Positions 1-15,686 of a stretch of 64,000 nucleotides of DNA are shown in pieces. Within the stretch, counting starts at the first letter, position 1. Every line of letters begins with the position of its first letter. The stretch spans positions 15,400,890-15,464,889 of the forward strand of contig NC_043986.1 of the NCBI RefSeq assembly GCF_902150065.1, written 5' to 3'. Made by a program: the position numbers and the translations under genes. Source of the stretch: Myripristis murdjan. Taxonomy: Eukaryota; Chordata; Actinopteri; Holocentriformes; Holocentridae. The notes below the pieces were generated by a model. That model was not told the origin of the DNA, searched no databases, and saw nothing but the letters and a program-made list of their open reading frames with translations.

Positions 1-118
1 AACTCAGTATTATGTACATTTACTCCCTTTCTTGCATTTAATCAAAACATGCAGTGGCCTGTTGGATTGCTGTGAAGTGAAAAAAAGACAAATCACAATA
101 CTGTCTGCATATCTGCCA

Positions 119-124
119 TTTATT
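119..124 (-). promoter_or_regulatory. Candidate poly(A) signal for pkp1
   Basis: AATAAA on the minus strand, about 1.9 kb downstream of the pkp1 stop codon. The stretch between 125 and 2002 holds no supported coding exon and contains a CA microsatellite, so it is best read as pkp1 3' UTR. A nearer, weaker signal cannot be excluded. Confidence 0.35.
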
Positions 125-1508
125 CTATGTACAGATGGAGTGACAGGAAATGCTCTTAATTATATGCCACACACAGTCATGCAAAAATTACATACTAAGC
201 AATGCTGACACTCATTCTTCCCGCATGCAGAACAACACTGACTGCCTTGTGGTTACATGTCTCCAATGACTGAATGAACAGAACTGTTGCTGATCCCAGA
301 CACCTTAAGGCAAAGATGCTTTACTGATTTCATAAGGTCTTCAAAAGCATTTCAGTTTGGAGATGAGCTCTGACATGTGGACAGCGAAAGTCCCAGTCAT
401 AAAAAAAAATGTCTTCAGGAAACCGGACCATGAGCAGTTGTACATGCGGTTTGTGTATTTGAGTGTGCTTTCTTCTGGCTACTATACCAACTCATCAAAA
501 CTGTAAATGTAGATAAAGGAGCAAAATAATAATTACAGAAAATTTTATCACATGAAGCATGGAGTCTGTTTTAAAATGTTATCTGGCCCATGATTTTCAA
601 ATCCTATTGTAAGATTGTGCATTTTAGTATTGCATGCTTATTAACAGCAAGACAAAACAAAAACAAGTTGAAGTACAAAAAAGTACAAGTTGAGCCTTTT
701 CAGGTGATGTATAAAAGTAAAATTCCAAGTAAGCACAAGTATGTTGGCTATTTAAGAAAAAATGCAAATTTGCATCCCAAATATTTACTTTCTAGTTGTA
801 CAAAAAGTAGAAAGGAAATTGGCTGTGATGAGCTGCTAAATATTAGAATATATCCCAATTCTTCTTTTTCGCCAATTCCAACATAGATAAAACAAACAAA
901 AAAAAGTAAGGTCAAGATCATGAGTTTTGCATGTTTCAAGGCACTTACTGTTGGTAAAAGCTGCTTGTTTTTATAAAACAATAGAAGTGTATGAGAAAAC
1001 TGAACAATATACAGTTAAATCAATTAATAAAGCATACAGAACACAATACAAAAAATGTCATATTTTTGAACACCGCTGGAATGTGAAAACCTTGTAGCAC
1101 CGTTTTTTTTTTTTTTTTTTAAATTGAGTTTGCATTGTACTTTTTTGCATTGTACTGTATTTTTTTGCATAGGTAAATGCAACATAATATTTTGGTATTC
1201 ACTTTATACTCTTTGGAGGCACAAGATTTTCATCTCAGCGGCGTCAGAAACACAAGCTTACATTTCTACTTGCTTATTATTATCCAGCTCACACCCATCC
1301 AACCCTCTCCAAGTAGCTTCCAACATCACTTGAACGGATGGGCATGGGTTATCTTTTAGCTACTGCAGACAGACCAATATGCCAGTGATGCCGTTCATGA
1401 ATCTGAACAACCTTGTACATCTAGCAACATTTGACAGCTCATAACAAAGTCCATCCACATCCTCTCAAACAGAACCTGAAAACTGTCTTGGACATCCACA
1501 CTTACCTA

Positions 1509-1527
1509 CCACACACACACACACATG

Positions 1528-1568
<41 letters not shown>
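1509..1568. repeat. (CA)n microsatellite
   Basis: Interrupted CA repeat in the probable pkp1 3' UTR. Confidence 0.9.
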
Positions 1569-2002
1569 CATTTATATTCACAGATAGAAACATATGTATA
1601 TCCAAATTAAATACATACACCACCTCTGCATTATTCTCTAAATTAAAAGCTCTCTTTCATATATAGTATGTACAATATATGATCGAGTCATGATCGATAG
1701 ACACTTTTAAAAGTTATTATGACAGGAATGCTTGCTCACTTTCGACTCTCTCTCCCTGTGGCAAGGGTGTGTCCACAGCACTGTTTAGACATGTATGTTT
1801 CCATCTGCAAGCATACCCACGTGGACATATAGAGGAAAAAGAGACACACAGAAACAAAGAGAATGAGATACAAAGACACCTTTAGCGGGTTGGAGTCTGA
1901 TTTGTTTTTGTTTTTTTTTTTTTGTATTTTACATGATCAAACTAAACTTCAAAAGAAGCATATCATACCTCTCAAGCTCTACGTTGCAATCCCACTTCTC
2001 CA

Positions 2003-5000
2003 TTAGTCTGATTCGATAACATGCACTGACTTGAATGCTGCTGTGGTGGTGTCATTGACAAAGAGCTGTTTGCCCAACCCTAGCTGTGGATCCAGAGGTT
2101 TAAAAAGGAAGATTAAACAAAAACTGTTAAGGGTGTCACACAGTCCTTCCTGAACATACACCTTGAATATACCACACCCTTCCTCTGATACTGACAGTAA
2201 TATAATAATGCTGTAAAATATATTGTGTCAGCAATTTAGAAGAGCCTCTGGCAAATTCCAGCACTGGGAAAATTGGATGTCTGGAGTGATTTCTCACTCA
2301 GGTCCTGCCTGTTTTTGCTACTTTTCTTTTATGCTTTTATGTCTGACTATTACCTCTGTTCATTATTTCATGATCATGTGGTGCTGTATGACCTTGTTAC
2401 AGCTGTGTATGTCCCATGATACACAGGTTTGAAGAGGATATTAAGATTCATTCTCTCCTTGCTCCACCCTTTCGCTGATTCTGAGTCTCATGTCTTGACC
2501 TCTTGTTCATCTCTCTTCCTTAACTCCCTTTACTGGGCCTTCAGTTAACAGAAATGAGCAATGAAAACCAGTCTCCCAGGATTCCATGGTGACTGTGCCT
2601 GTGCTCTGTAAATGCTGGGTGGGGCAGGACAGAGGGGAGGGGGGTGAGAGGCGGAGGGTGGAAGGGAAAGTGTGTGTACAAGCCAGAGGAACAAAACCAT
2701 AAACACCCACACATTTCAGCGAGCCCTTGCGGCTGCAAAGACCTGCACTGAACTCAGTCCAAGTGTTAAATTTCAACCGGACAGTTAAGCTTGCCTGTGT
2801 TTATATGTTTCGGCAGGATCAACAAGCCATCAGCCGCACATTAAACACATCAAATGCGTTTATTTTTCCTTTCAATTTGATTTTCCTGCTGTTGTTCATT
2901 TTTGATTTCCTCCATAGTTTATCTGCTGTGCCTCGTGTGTGTGTCTGTGTGTGGGCGTGTGTGTGTACTGGAGAAGGAAAGGAAGAGGAGGTACCTTTTT
3001 CAAAGGGCCTTGCAGATTCTTCTCTTGCCACATGTTATGGAGAAGAAGTGATGCGGCTTTGCTGCCTTTAGGGAAAGATCTAGGACAGAAAAACACGGGT
3101 CAGTGGGGGAGAGCACAGGCCGGCACAAGATAAGACAATGGAAAACAGCAGAAAGGCATAGAGCCAAAAAAGTTAACAAGCAAGAAAAGAGGCAACATGC
3201 ATATTCAAGATGTTACAGGTGCTATGTTCAACCCTTTGACAAGGTTACACATGTAGCTACTAAACAGGCGATCTCATAACCTGACAACCCGTTGACTCAG
3301 AGGCAGCTTTGGTGTTAGAACAAACTTATTCAGAATGAGGTGGAGAAGCCACAGCTGTGCTGTTGGTAGATAAATGGTTTTCTTGATATGTTCGTTTGTA
3401 CTGTAAATGGAGGGACACAGAATTTCTATAGTCAAATGTTTGCCAATTGTTGATTTATAAGGCAAACATGTGTCAGTTCTTTTTTTGTCAAAGGCTGATT
3501 AATAGTGCAGAGAAAAAATACAGCATTTTTTTTTGGCATTTCTGCTTTATTTGACAGTCACAGTGGAGACAGGAGGGGCAGGGGAGATGACGTGCAGCAA
3601 AGGACCTGAGGTTGGATTCAAACCTTGGTCGCTGCGATCAGGACTGAGCCCTGGTACATGGTACGTGCTCTTAACCGGTGTGCCCCCGCATTATGCATTT
3701 TACTATACATTTGACAACTGAATCTCACTCACTGAAGTAAATAAACATTAGGACATTTTTGGTTTTATAATTTTGTGATAATAAATGTTGCATCACAGTA
3801 AAGGGGGAAAAAAATCTCTATTCTTACACAAACAAAATTGTCACAATGTTGAAGTATTCAGTCAAATATATAGTGATATTTGATTTTGTCCATATCACAC
3901 AGTTGTGTAAACTTCATTGAAGATATCTACCTTGGCTGCCACTAATTGAAGTTAAGGACCAGGTCTTACTCATTCTCGCTGATGTCAGCTAGTGATCCCA
4001 CTAGTTCACTGGAAAGGACCTTCTTGCTGACCTCAGGGTCAGCTGGCAACAGGACTCGTATTGTGTTGCAAGTGGATGCTATGGTGTCATCAGAGTTGCC
4101 CATCGCCCGGGTGCCAGATGTGAGGAGGCTGGTGAGCTCAGGGAGGAGCTGCCGTGCTGGAGACAACACATGACAAACAAACAACACCATCTTTATCTGG
4201 AATCAGACAACTAATTTTACATTTCTAAAAACTAAAACTAAAGGGAAGGATCTTTGGTGCATTACCATTGAAACAGGTGGTACAAACATACTATTTCACA
4301 TCATTTATTAGTATTTTGTGTTTCTCCTTACCCATGGGGGTGTGCAAGCTGCTGGTCGAAGACAGGTTACCCACCAAGGAAATTGCAGTCTTCTGCAGGC
4401 TGCTATTGGGAGACTTTAACAGAGAAGGGATGTAGTGCAGAGCCCTCAGCTTCTGAACCAGGATTTGGCTCATTGCACTGGAGCCAGGGAGCCCCTGAGA
4501 ACACATTAGCTAGAGCTTACAATCCCTTATCAAAATTGCAGATCCTGATTGATACATTTGCCTGGCCAATATTATAAGCTGCTATTTGCTCATCATAGAT
4601 ACATATATTGGTATTGTTGTATATGTTGGGCAGTAATAAAACACAGTACAACACAATCTTTGTCGAAAGTTTGTCCAGCAGTCTCCATACTTTGTATAGC
4701 ATTTGAGTTGGCAGAGTAGCGTATCACAGCTGAGCATATGGTAGTGTGGACTGTGTTAACATTGGCACCAGAAACCCAAAATCAGTCTGGTGCTACAGAA
4801 ATGTGACACATGATTTTAAGCCGACTGTAATTTTCTCACAATATTTGCAGTGTGCCTCCCTTTTGTCTAGCTCTCTATCTTTCTCACCCTTTCAAAAACT
4901 TCTAAATTACCACAGACAATAGCTGTAAACTCCACCCAGTCTCACTAAACCAGCCAGCTCTCTGACTTGATGCGTCATTAATCCTACTACTTCGACAAAA

Positions 5001-8000
5001 AATGCTGTTTCTCTATTACTGTCAGACTCAAATGACAAGCGGGCTACTTATCTTAGCTGTTCTTACCTGTACGTTATTGGCAGTGAGGTTCTGCAGGGCG
5101 CCACAGCAGGCTTCCAGGGTTGCATCTTTTTGGGAAGAGCCCAGCAGAGAAAGGTAGATATGCATAGCTTTGGGATGGCACAACCACTTCACACCTGTTG
5201 GGGCACTGTCCTCTGGCATGTCACGAGTTGCATCGAATAAAAACTGAGGGGAGGAAAGAGGGTCAGATTGGATTTGACACCCATCTTAATATAATCAACT
5301 AAAGCAGAGAGGGTCTGATGCTCACCTCTTTTTGAACCTTGCCGCTCTTGGGGCTGAAGCATCCAATGATGGGGCTCTTTTTACCTGCAGCAGCGCCATC
5401 TGTTACGGTATTGTACTTGGCAAAACACTCAGGGGACTCTGTCTCCAGTTGGTAGGTCAAGTTATGGAGGATACATGCACAGTTCTCCACAGACTACAGA
5501 GAAGAGAGGAGAGGAGAGGTTAATAGCTGTGCCATTAATGTTCTCGTCAGCATGTTTGCTTGCATTCTAGTCTCCTGCAGGTCACACTTGAAATTCATTT
5601 CTTCAGATGGAGATTTCATAAAGAGAATTCATACAATGGGCAGCATCATAGCATGTATATGGATGCAAACACACACTAAAAAGTCATATGTGGCTCTATT
5701 TTTATGAATCAAGGGAAAGATATCAGTAGCGGATACAGAGATTCAGTTAGTCTGGCATAACCAAACAGATGCAAGAGCACATATTATACAATCATTGCAG
5801 ACAAGATGTGGATGCAAATCACAAAGCTGAGAAAGGGGGTTGTGGGTTCAAAAATGTACCTTGTCGTCAGGGTTGTCCTCCACCACACAAGACTGGACGT
5901 AATTCATGATGGAGTCAATAAGGCCACGGCAGTCTCTCATGGCTTGTCTTTCTTTCTTCTGGGCACAGCTCAGGTTCCTGTACACATAAGAAACTTTTAC
6001 TTATATGTACACGGAAACAATAATTTGAAAACGACTGTCATGATTAGGCACATAATACAGAGAAGTCTGCAAAACATTTTCTACAGTTTCTACAGTCACA
6101 ATGCTAGTTAAAACAAGTAAAGCCACACAAAGAACACTTCAACAAGTGTATGCATGCATGTACACAGATTGAAGGAGGCAAATTCACACGGTTGCAACAA
6201 ACTCAGTGAAAACAAATAAGTTACAAGGAACTTAAAATGTGTCAATAATTCATATCAGCTGTCATAGACTTGAGTTATGCACCACAAGGAATTTTACTGA
6301 GATCCTGATGAACACAAGTGTCCTCACCGTAGGCACCCTGTGGCACTGTGAAAGACTTCAGGATGTATGTTGTTGTTGGCACTGCTGTCTGACCAGCAGG
6401 TGAACGGCACCACCACATTCTCAGTCAACACAGGCAAAGCTGTAAATATCAGCTCTTCCTTCAGTTCATCGGCTGAGGACAGGTTCCACAGCAGGCCTAC
6501 GCATCAAGAGAGAGGCTGTCAGTGTGTATGTTTTTCTGTCTTGGTGTGTATGTAGACAAATATTTACCAAGGAGTGCGCATCCATGTGTGCCTGAATGAG
6601 TGTGTGAGTATGTTCCACCCAGGAACACACACATAAATATGCTCCCAGAGGAGAGTCCTGCTGTCATTTGATTGTGCCTGTGATACTTTACTGATCCCTG
6701 TAGACATTTTTTGTTTGTTTAATGTCAAAAAAACACCACCACTGAAACTGGTAGGTATAAATGACTTTTTAATGACTTTCAACACTTTGTTGCCAGTGAA
6801 ATTCTAGTCTAAATTGACAGGTTTATGGGTAATATGTGAGCAACATTACACATCATAGAGGATATCTTTGTTCTAGTCATAATTTTGCCAGGAAATCTTG
6901 GTGGCATTCTTCAATTTAAAACCAGTGCTTATCCACATGAATCACCATCAAAGGATTTTCCTCATGATATCAGGTGCTGATTCTAAGACAGAGAGATGCA
7001 GTGTGCGGATGAATTGGGTGCTATATTTTAGTATAAAATCAAGTACTTTGAAGGCTCACCATTCATTTTAATGTTTTTTTTTTTAATCCACAAGCTTTCA
7101 AGGATTTTCACAGCCAATTTTGGGAAACATTGTGCCCCCCTCAAAATGTCAGTGTGGTTTGTTCTGCTCTAGTCCTACCTGTGAGTTGCTTCTGGGTCTC
7201 AGTAGAATCAGTCTCTTTCAGTAGTTGCAGGGCCTTGCCTATGCCGCTACACTGCTGAACCTCCAGCTTGTTGGCGTGGTCCCTGAACACCAGGTTCCTC
7301 AGGGCTGCAGAGGCACTCTGGCTCACCCTGGGGTTGGGGCTCCGCAGCAAGGACACCAGAGGAGGGATGCCCCCTAGAGCAAGAACCTACAAGCAACACA
7401 GAGTGAGGGTGGAGGGAGAAAATGAGGATCAAGGCAACTTAAAGATAAAATGACATGGATGAATTGACGGATATGGGGAAGTTAAGACACACACAGAGAG
7501 AAAGAAAGACAGAAAGACCCAAATAAACACTAACAAAACAAAAAGGATGAAAGACTGGATAATAAACATGCGATTCTCTGTTTACATAACTTCTATTATT
7601 TCCTCTTTGTTCCTCTTCCCCTAAACTCCCTATCAAAAGGCAAAACTGCGCCTCTTACCAGGCCACTGGTAAGAGGCGTTTTTTAATCGACTTGCCTGGT
7701 TAAATACAAGTAAACAAATCAATAATTAAATGTATACATGCATACAGACATACAAAATAACAAAACAGAAAAGATTTTATCATGAATTGATAGTATAAGA
7801 AGCAAAATTATTATGCTTTGAAGCAGAACCAGCAACCGAGCACATAGTCCTAACACTCCCTCCGGGCAGGCTACACAAGGGTAGCTCATTGTGGCGTGGC
7901 AATTAACTATGCAGTGATGACAGTAAATAACTATATTACATGTCCTACTCAGTAATTTTCAGCCATTCTAATGTTATTACTAGCTATTACATCTGCTTGA

Positions 8001-8121
8001 CTTGAACAATACTGTCTAGTTAATGGCATGCCATTTTAAGTGTTTCCTTTCAGTACTTCGACCAGTTTGTGCATGTATGGTTGGAGGGGTGTGTCTGTAC
8101 ATTCAAATGTGAGCATTTCTA

Positions 8122-8163
<42 letters not shown>

Positions 8164-10676
8164 TGCGTGCGTGTGTGTTCTAACCTCCTGTTTGGGGCGA
8201 TCCTCCTTGAAGGTGGCGTGCTGGATGAAGGAGGCTCCACACTGCTGGTAGTTCTCCTCAGAATGAGACAGGAACTCCACAGCCTCCTTAAGTGTCAGAT
8301 CCGACATACTCACTGAGCTGTTCACCCTGCATAAAGGGGGAGAAGGAAAGGGAGAAAAGGTTGATGTCGGGTTTAATGGAGAGAAATTAGGTGCTAGCAT
8401 AATTGGTGAGGTTTGGCAAACAATATGCATTCAATTTACTGTAAAATATAGTGTAGGAAGACAATGAAGATGATGAATGTAATTTAATTTTAAAATGCAT
8501 TTTGTATGTGCCACATTGAGGAGTATGTGCATTTGAGTCTGTTGGATGCACAAATAGCAGAATATAACTTCAGGATGTCAGGTAATTATGTACAGTAAGT
8601 ATGAACAAGAAGTAGTTTAATAAGTTTTACTTCTTGTTACTCCTTTCCAAACAAGTAATGATTTCTTTGCCATTATAATTTCCTTTTCATGACTTTCTGT
8701 CCCATAATTTATACTGTGATATTGTGTACTTTTTGTATTTAGTTTAGTTTTTTGTTTGTTACATGTTCAAAATAAACAATTCAATTCGATTCAAGGATAA
8801 TAATTCTTTTAAACAGAATGAACAAAAGGAGACTAACCCTGACTGCAGCTCTGTCTTGGTTGTTCTGATGAGAGACATCTTGCTCTCATTGTGTGACTGG
8901 GAGGAGGGCGGCCGGACGATGCGCGTCTGGCTGTTGGTCATGTTCGTGGTACCGTTGGTCATGGAGTAGACGCTGCTCCTATTGACTCGAGTCTGAAGAG
9001 TCTGTTGGCTCTGCATAACCTGCCCTTTGGCTCTCTGGAAAGAGAGTCAAGCTTTTTACAACACCAATATTGCACCACAGATGATTTGCAACATTATACT
9101 GATGTTACATACAGTGCGATGAATTCACTTGAAATGCAGATTCTGTATGAAAACGTTTAGGTGCTTCAGTAAAACTGCAGCCTGGCTGATGAAATGTTTA
9201 CAAAAACAGATGATCACCATAACAGGGGCAGGTACAGGAGCAGGAGCAGGAGCGAGTGGAGAAAGTGGAGGAGCCAAGGCGGGGTCGCTGCGGCTGGGCT
9301 TCAGGCTATTGGGTGGCTGAGGCCAGGTGGTGCTGTGAAAGCGCTGCTCCCATTGGCTGGAAGTACTGACATGCCTTCTTCCCATGCTTTTAGTGGACAG
9401 AGAACGACTCTTCTGAAAGTTTATCTGCAGAGAAAGATGCACAGGTCAGGAAAAGCTTACATATACAAAACACATTCAAAGTTTCCCAGAGGTACTCAAG
9501 CTCTGCTCCTGTGGGACCAATGATTATGGCCAACTGTGTAAACTCATCTTATAATATTCATCCTATTTTCAAGCTATTAGCCTGTTGGTGCCCAGTATTT
9601 TATTCAAACACACTGAAAAGATATGCAGAGGAGAGCAATCATTTTAATCTTCCACTGACCACCATCTGAGTTTGGACTCACTTATGGAAAAACATCAGCG
9701 GTGGCAGAATGACAACCGGATGAAAAGAGCATGACCTATATTATTTCTCAAAGCTTGAGATTTCCGACAACCAACAATCCAGGTCAGAGAGAAAGAAAGT
9801 AGGGTAACCTGCTCTCCACAAAAGCTGCTCTCATAGAAACCCCCTGTAAACCAAGACACAGGAATCTGGCATCACACAAAGCCTGAGTGGCTCTCCTCTT
9901 CCACTGCGTTCATGATAGTGGAAGAAATATGCAACATAAAATGAAACGGTGTCATTACCATCAAAGTAAGATGATATTTGCCATTTGAGACGGTCATGCC
10001 ATAATGCAATTTCTGGTGGAAGCTGAAGTAGTTTCTCACAGAGGAGCTGTGTGTGCTGTGACAAGTTAGAGACTGCACCTGTTAAACCTGTCTGTCCAAA
10101 CCTGACATAATAAAACAGCTAAACCTCACACAAACATTAGTGTTACGTCCTAAAACTTTCCCTCTTTAACACTGGGTTATTTGCTTTATGTTTGTGTGTG
10201 TACATGCATGTGTGTGTGTGTGTGTGTGTGTGTAAACAATTCAAACACTGCTGCAATAAAACCAAGCACCTTGACGGAGTCTGGATAAAAACGGCCAAGC
10301 CCTGATAATCCTTTCAATGATAAGTAATTCTTTCTCCTTTTCCTTTTCCTACTGGCTTATTTGAAAGTATACAATTTGTTGAAACAGTAAATCAGTGCAC
10401 CTTTTCAGAACCCGCAGAGCAGAAATTTACCAATGGCATTTTGAACCCTAAGGAGGTGTGTGTGTGTGTGTGTGTGTGTGCCAGTGAAATAATGAAACAA
10501 CACAACTCTCTCTTACATCACCCACACAACAAAAAACATTATCGTCGAAACACAGATAGATTACTTAGAATAAATCATCACCGCTGACACTGTCACTGTA
10601 ATGACAGATGTTATGTTGTTATGTGGAATTTACCAGGAGACAGAACACTGGAGAAGGGTGAGCACACACACACGCA

Positions 10677-10725
<49 letters not shown>

Positions 10726-10904
10726 TTTTGTGTTCAGCCTTCCAGGTTTTTGTAAAATAAATAAATAAATAAAAAAATCCCTGCTACTTGACTGCCAAGG
10801 CACAAAGGAAGAGAAAGTTGTCAGCACCCTTAGTTAAGACTGTTTCCTTTCAAGATATTGCAAGATTCCTAAATTGTATTTGGCACAGAGAGAGAGAGCG
10901 AGGG

Positions 10905-10955
<51 letters not shown>

Positions 10956-13900
10956 TGCAAATTCAGCAGAACAAATACAAGAAGCAAAGAAAGAGAGCAG
11001 AATGCAAACTGACTGGACTCCACTGGTGTTTGCTTGTCAGGAACAACACTGAAAGGGAACTACTCAACGTATTACAAAACGTACAACAAAAAGGCAATAG
11101 TAAATAACATGGGAATTCTGCTGAAGTGCTAACGAAGACATGCCTGGGGTTATGACGGTGATTCATTAGGAACAAGGCACAACTGGGTATCGTTAACAAG
11201 ACACAACACCCCATAATTACAATTAACGACACTGTCGAGGAGTTTAAAGTTATGGCTTTTATGAGAGAGTCACCAACAAATACTATACTGTCTGAAAAGT
11301 TGTCTGCAAAGCACTACAGATATTGACAAAAAACAAACAAACAAACAAACAAACAAAAAAAAAAAAAACAAAAAAAAGAAAGCATGTTACGTAACTTCCC
11401 TACAACAACAGGCACAGCAACCAATAAAATTATGCACAGGAATGGGGTGTGTCTTTCACCAGTCGGATTACTTGGGATCACACTACTACCTGTATGACAT
11501 AACAGAATTTTTTGTAGTTTTTTTTTTTTTTTTTTTTACATTAATTGTTCCTTTGTTTTTTATAGTTTGATGTTAAAAATAAAAGACAGATCAAAAACAT
11601 CTCGAAAAATCTGTGAGAATAGGACAAAAAAAACAAAAAAACATTCATTGCGAGTCATTAATACAGTCCTTACAGAAACGAGTTTCCTTTTATTTCCTCC
11701 ACATAACACACAAGCAAAAACGAGGGGAAAAACAAGAAGATGGGCATTCTTTTCAAACATCTTACATTAGCATCACTGTACTTACTTTTAAGTTCAGTTA
11801 ATGCTGATTATGCATTGCATGTAGATGTTTCTTATTTTTTTTATTTTTATGGTTTATTTGATAGGGACTGATACAATGTATCAGTTATTATCATCAGTTT
11901 GTACTGTGAAAATAAGAGATTAAAACAGTAAATTAAAAAAGAGAGAGAATAGAAGATAAACCAAATATAGCAAGACACTATAAAACACAGATTTAGAAGT
12001 GACATAACTACAGAAAATCAGAAAAGGACATGTTTGTAGACAGAGGGGGGGGAAAGCCCTGAGTACAGATTTGTTGCTGAATTAACCAGGATTTGGTAGC
12101 TCTCTTAAATGTGATGGCGTTTGCAGCAAATTTCCTGTTCAGTGTGATGATATTTAAGCTAAAGAGCAGCATCGAAGACAGACAAATGATAAATGAGCTG
12201 CATTTATGGGGTGCCTTTCTAGTCTATCGGCTAGTCAAAGTACTTAACAATGTGTGCCTCACATTCACACAAACATTTGCACACTGATGACAGAGGATGC
12301 CATGCAAGAAGCCAAACTGCCCATAAGGAGTGGCTAGGAGTTCAGTGTGTTGCTCATCATCATTTTGACACATTAAAGAGGAGGAGCTGGAGAATGAACC
12401 AGAAACCATCTGATTATTAGATGACTACTCTATCTCCTGAGCCCTAGAGAGCTATTCAGTGACGTGATGAAGATTTATGAGCCTTCATCAAAAGGAACAC
12501 ATCACCGCACTCCCTAGACATGCCTCAACTCCGTGTCAGTAGGTCAGGCCAGCAAGCCCAGCCCCGGTCATACATACAAATACACACACTGAGGTAACCC
12601 TTATTTCTCAGGGGAATTTGGACAAGTCCAGCATTGCAAATGGGTTGAGCTCACCCCGAGGAACAAGAATGACAATGATATCGACATTCAGAAACAGTAT
12701 ACAGCATGTCCATGTCCACAATGAAAAACACACAAGCCTAGTGATCTGATACAAAAACATACTTAGAAGAATGCGCCTCTACAAAAGGGATTCCAATCAG
12801 GTGAGGTTAGACAAAAAGATATCATAGACAATATCATATTTCTTTGTGTTGATATGTTCAGTTAAAACATTCAACTAACGTGTCCAATGTAAACAGACAA
12901 GAGACAACCATACTTGGAAGTTTAGGCAAAAAAGTATGTTTGTTCAATCCTGTTTTACTGACAGAGTGACACAAAACAATGCAGATCCCCCTGGGGACAA
13001 AAATGTTTTCTACCACAATAATCCCATCTGCTCACCTGAGATGAGCTTATAGTCACATCACAGAGCTACAGGAAAGGAATCAATTTACACTTTGTTGTGA
13101 CAAAACAAAGCCACTGTGCCCTGTGGGTGTGCATAAAAGCACAAACATACGTGCACAGTATGCACATATCAAGTAAAATAAAGATGGAAAATGTAGTTAT
13201 TTCAACAGAGCAGAGTAAATGGTATGATGAAAGTAGAGGAGCCCTTTCCAAAAACTTTGTGAGATTCATGCTGCGGCAAGACACCAACCAATTTGGCCAC
13301 AGGAATGAAAAGGAGGCCTCGTCCAAAAGGAAAGATTCCATGATGGCTTCACCGTCTTGTGGCCACTAGCATAAACATGTTATGGGTTTTATGACAATGA
13401 AGGATGACAATGAATGAGAGGTGAGTACACACATTTGTGCACATTTACACAGCCGTATTACAAAGCCTACGCAGACTGTGTGAGACTAGTGAATTCTATA
13501 CTCTGAATATCTGTACGCCAGATGTGAATGTAACATGAGAAGAAAACAATTACCCCTTTGCTGAGGCCTGATGACACATTGGTGTTGCTGCGGCTGAAGG
13601 TGCCATTTGCTCTGGATGGCGAGAACTTGAACGACCCGAACTCAGCAAACACCGACAAATTCTGGGCAGTTGAACCTGTTAAAAGAGCAAGGACAGTTGA
13701 TCAGCTAAATAAGGAAGAGCAAAAGATGGAAAGACAGGTAGAAAATCGAAAGAACACCTTTCTCTCTAGCTGTAGGCCACAAAGCGTGGATGACTAATAA
13801 CAACAACAAACAAAGCTGCAACACGCCCACACGGAGCAAGGTAGTCAAGGAGATAATCAAAGCTAAATAAAGTCTCCTTTTTGTATCTGTCACATCAAAC

Positions 13901-15655
13901 AAACTGACATGAGAGAACGAGCATGCTGGCGATACACTGTCTTGATGTGTGACTCAGATACCCACCACAGTGAAATAAACATCACAGATAACAATCAGCC
14001 ACTCAAAATTTCTTTTCATTTGTATTCGTTAATACTTTTTCTTTCGATGCAAAATGTGAAGAGGTCCGCTCGGGTGAAAAATGTCCGTCACATGTCTTCA
14101 AAAAACTTTTACACATGTTATAGTTGTTGAAAATAAATAAACAGATAAATAAATAAATAAGGAATATCTAGCAATCATTCCATGAATGAGACATTACATT
14201 ACTCATTCAGAGGGCTTTATGTGTCACTCTGTCTATGAATTTAAGGAAATCCAGACTACACTTCACAGGTAGTAAGAATGGAGGCTATCAGCACCTCTGT
14301 CTGTCTGTCTGCCTATCTGTCTGCCTTTGGGGATGACTCATGAGAGGATCATGAGGCTTTCGCATAATCCTCACTGTAAGGTTGGGAGTTTACCATTACA
14401 GGATTATGGTTATCACAGCAACGGTAGAATTATCAATTAATTACGATATCAATTCTATGGTGTGTCCCAAAGTGACTGATGGATGCTTTAACTTAATAGT
14501 AGGCCTTTTTCTTGTGATGGGCCAGATTTGATCATGGCCTCCCACAGGAACCCCCCCCAAAAGTACTGTAAGTAATTTGTGGCGTACACTTATGATTCAA
14601 ATTTTAGCTCTGTAATTAAAATCAACCTGAATTACGACCAAAGGGATCTGACCTCTGGTGTTGTTCTTGTTCTTATTATTCTTCAGTGTTTGCCCATGTC
14701 TGCTTGCTGTGTTTTATAGATATTAGCCCTGAACACACTATCCCCACTTGTTTCTGGCTGATCTCTAGAAGCTTAGTTTTCTGCATAGGGCCACTGGTAT
14801 GCATTGAAATACAGATTCTGTTTTGCAAGGAAAAAGCCTTAAAGGATCAGCTTTGGGAGTGGTTTTTGAATCTCAAAACACTAATTATTTAGGCACATCC
14901 TTTATAGTTTGAGGCAGACCTTGTATTTAGTGACAACATTGACTCTGAGATTCAACCAGTCTTTTTCAAAGTGATAGTAATATATTCTTTTTTCTTCTTT
15001 TTTTTTTACTTTCTGGAATACAAATTGCATCTTTAGTTTCGCTGTATGCCTCTCACAAAAATTTCTGCCTGAGCAAATATGTACAATCATTTAATAAAGA
15101 CTGTGCTAACAGAAACCAAGCCCTAATCATCTGCTCCACAAGTTTTATAATCACTGGTTGTGGAAGTTTCAGGCAAAGTCGGTCAATAACAAATTATTAA
15201 CAGGGACAGTTGATATATTATATCCTCAAATAGAAAACATGCAAGCTCATCCCACAACCACAACCCCAGCTACAAGGCGGAGGCCCTCAACACATTTTAC
15301 AAGATAAAAATCCTTTGGGAATCTTGCATGAACTTTACTTTGTTTCTTGTAGCGACGCCGCATACCAGCGTTGTTTTGAAAGACTAAAATGCAATTTTCA
15401 AAATTTGTTTGGCTCATTGTCTTGACCTGCCATAATAAGCCCATGAGGATCATTCCAGTCATACACAGGCAAGACAGCTTTGCTGGCGGGGTAACATGGA
15501 TCTCTCTTTGGTGCTGTTTTTCACAGCACAGACCAAATTACTTATGAACTATCTTATCCAGCAGTAGGCCCAGATACAATTTCAAGGCCGGAGCTGTTAT
15601 TGTAACGTTATTACTTTTCTCAGCTACAAGTGGCGAATTGGGCTTCTAATAGGCC

Positions 15656-15686
<31 letters not shown>

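Noticed and set aside
7649-7684. Bacterial-type rho-independent terminator
   Set aside because: The surrounding DNA is a vertebrate intron, so the hairpin-plus-T form has no such role here.
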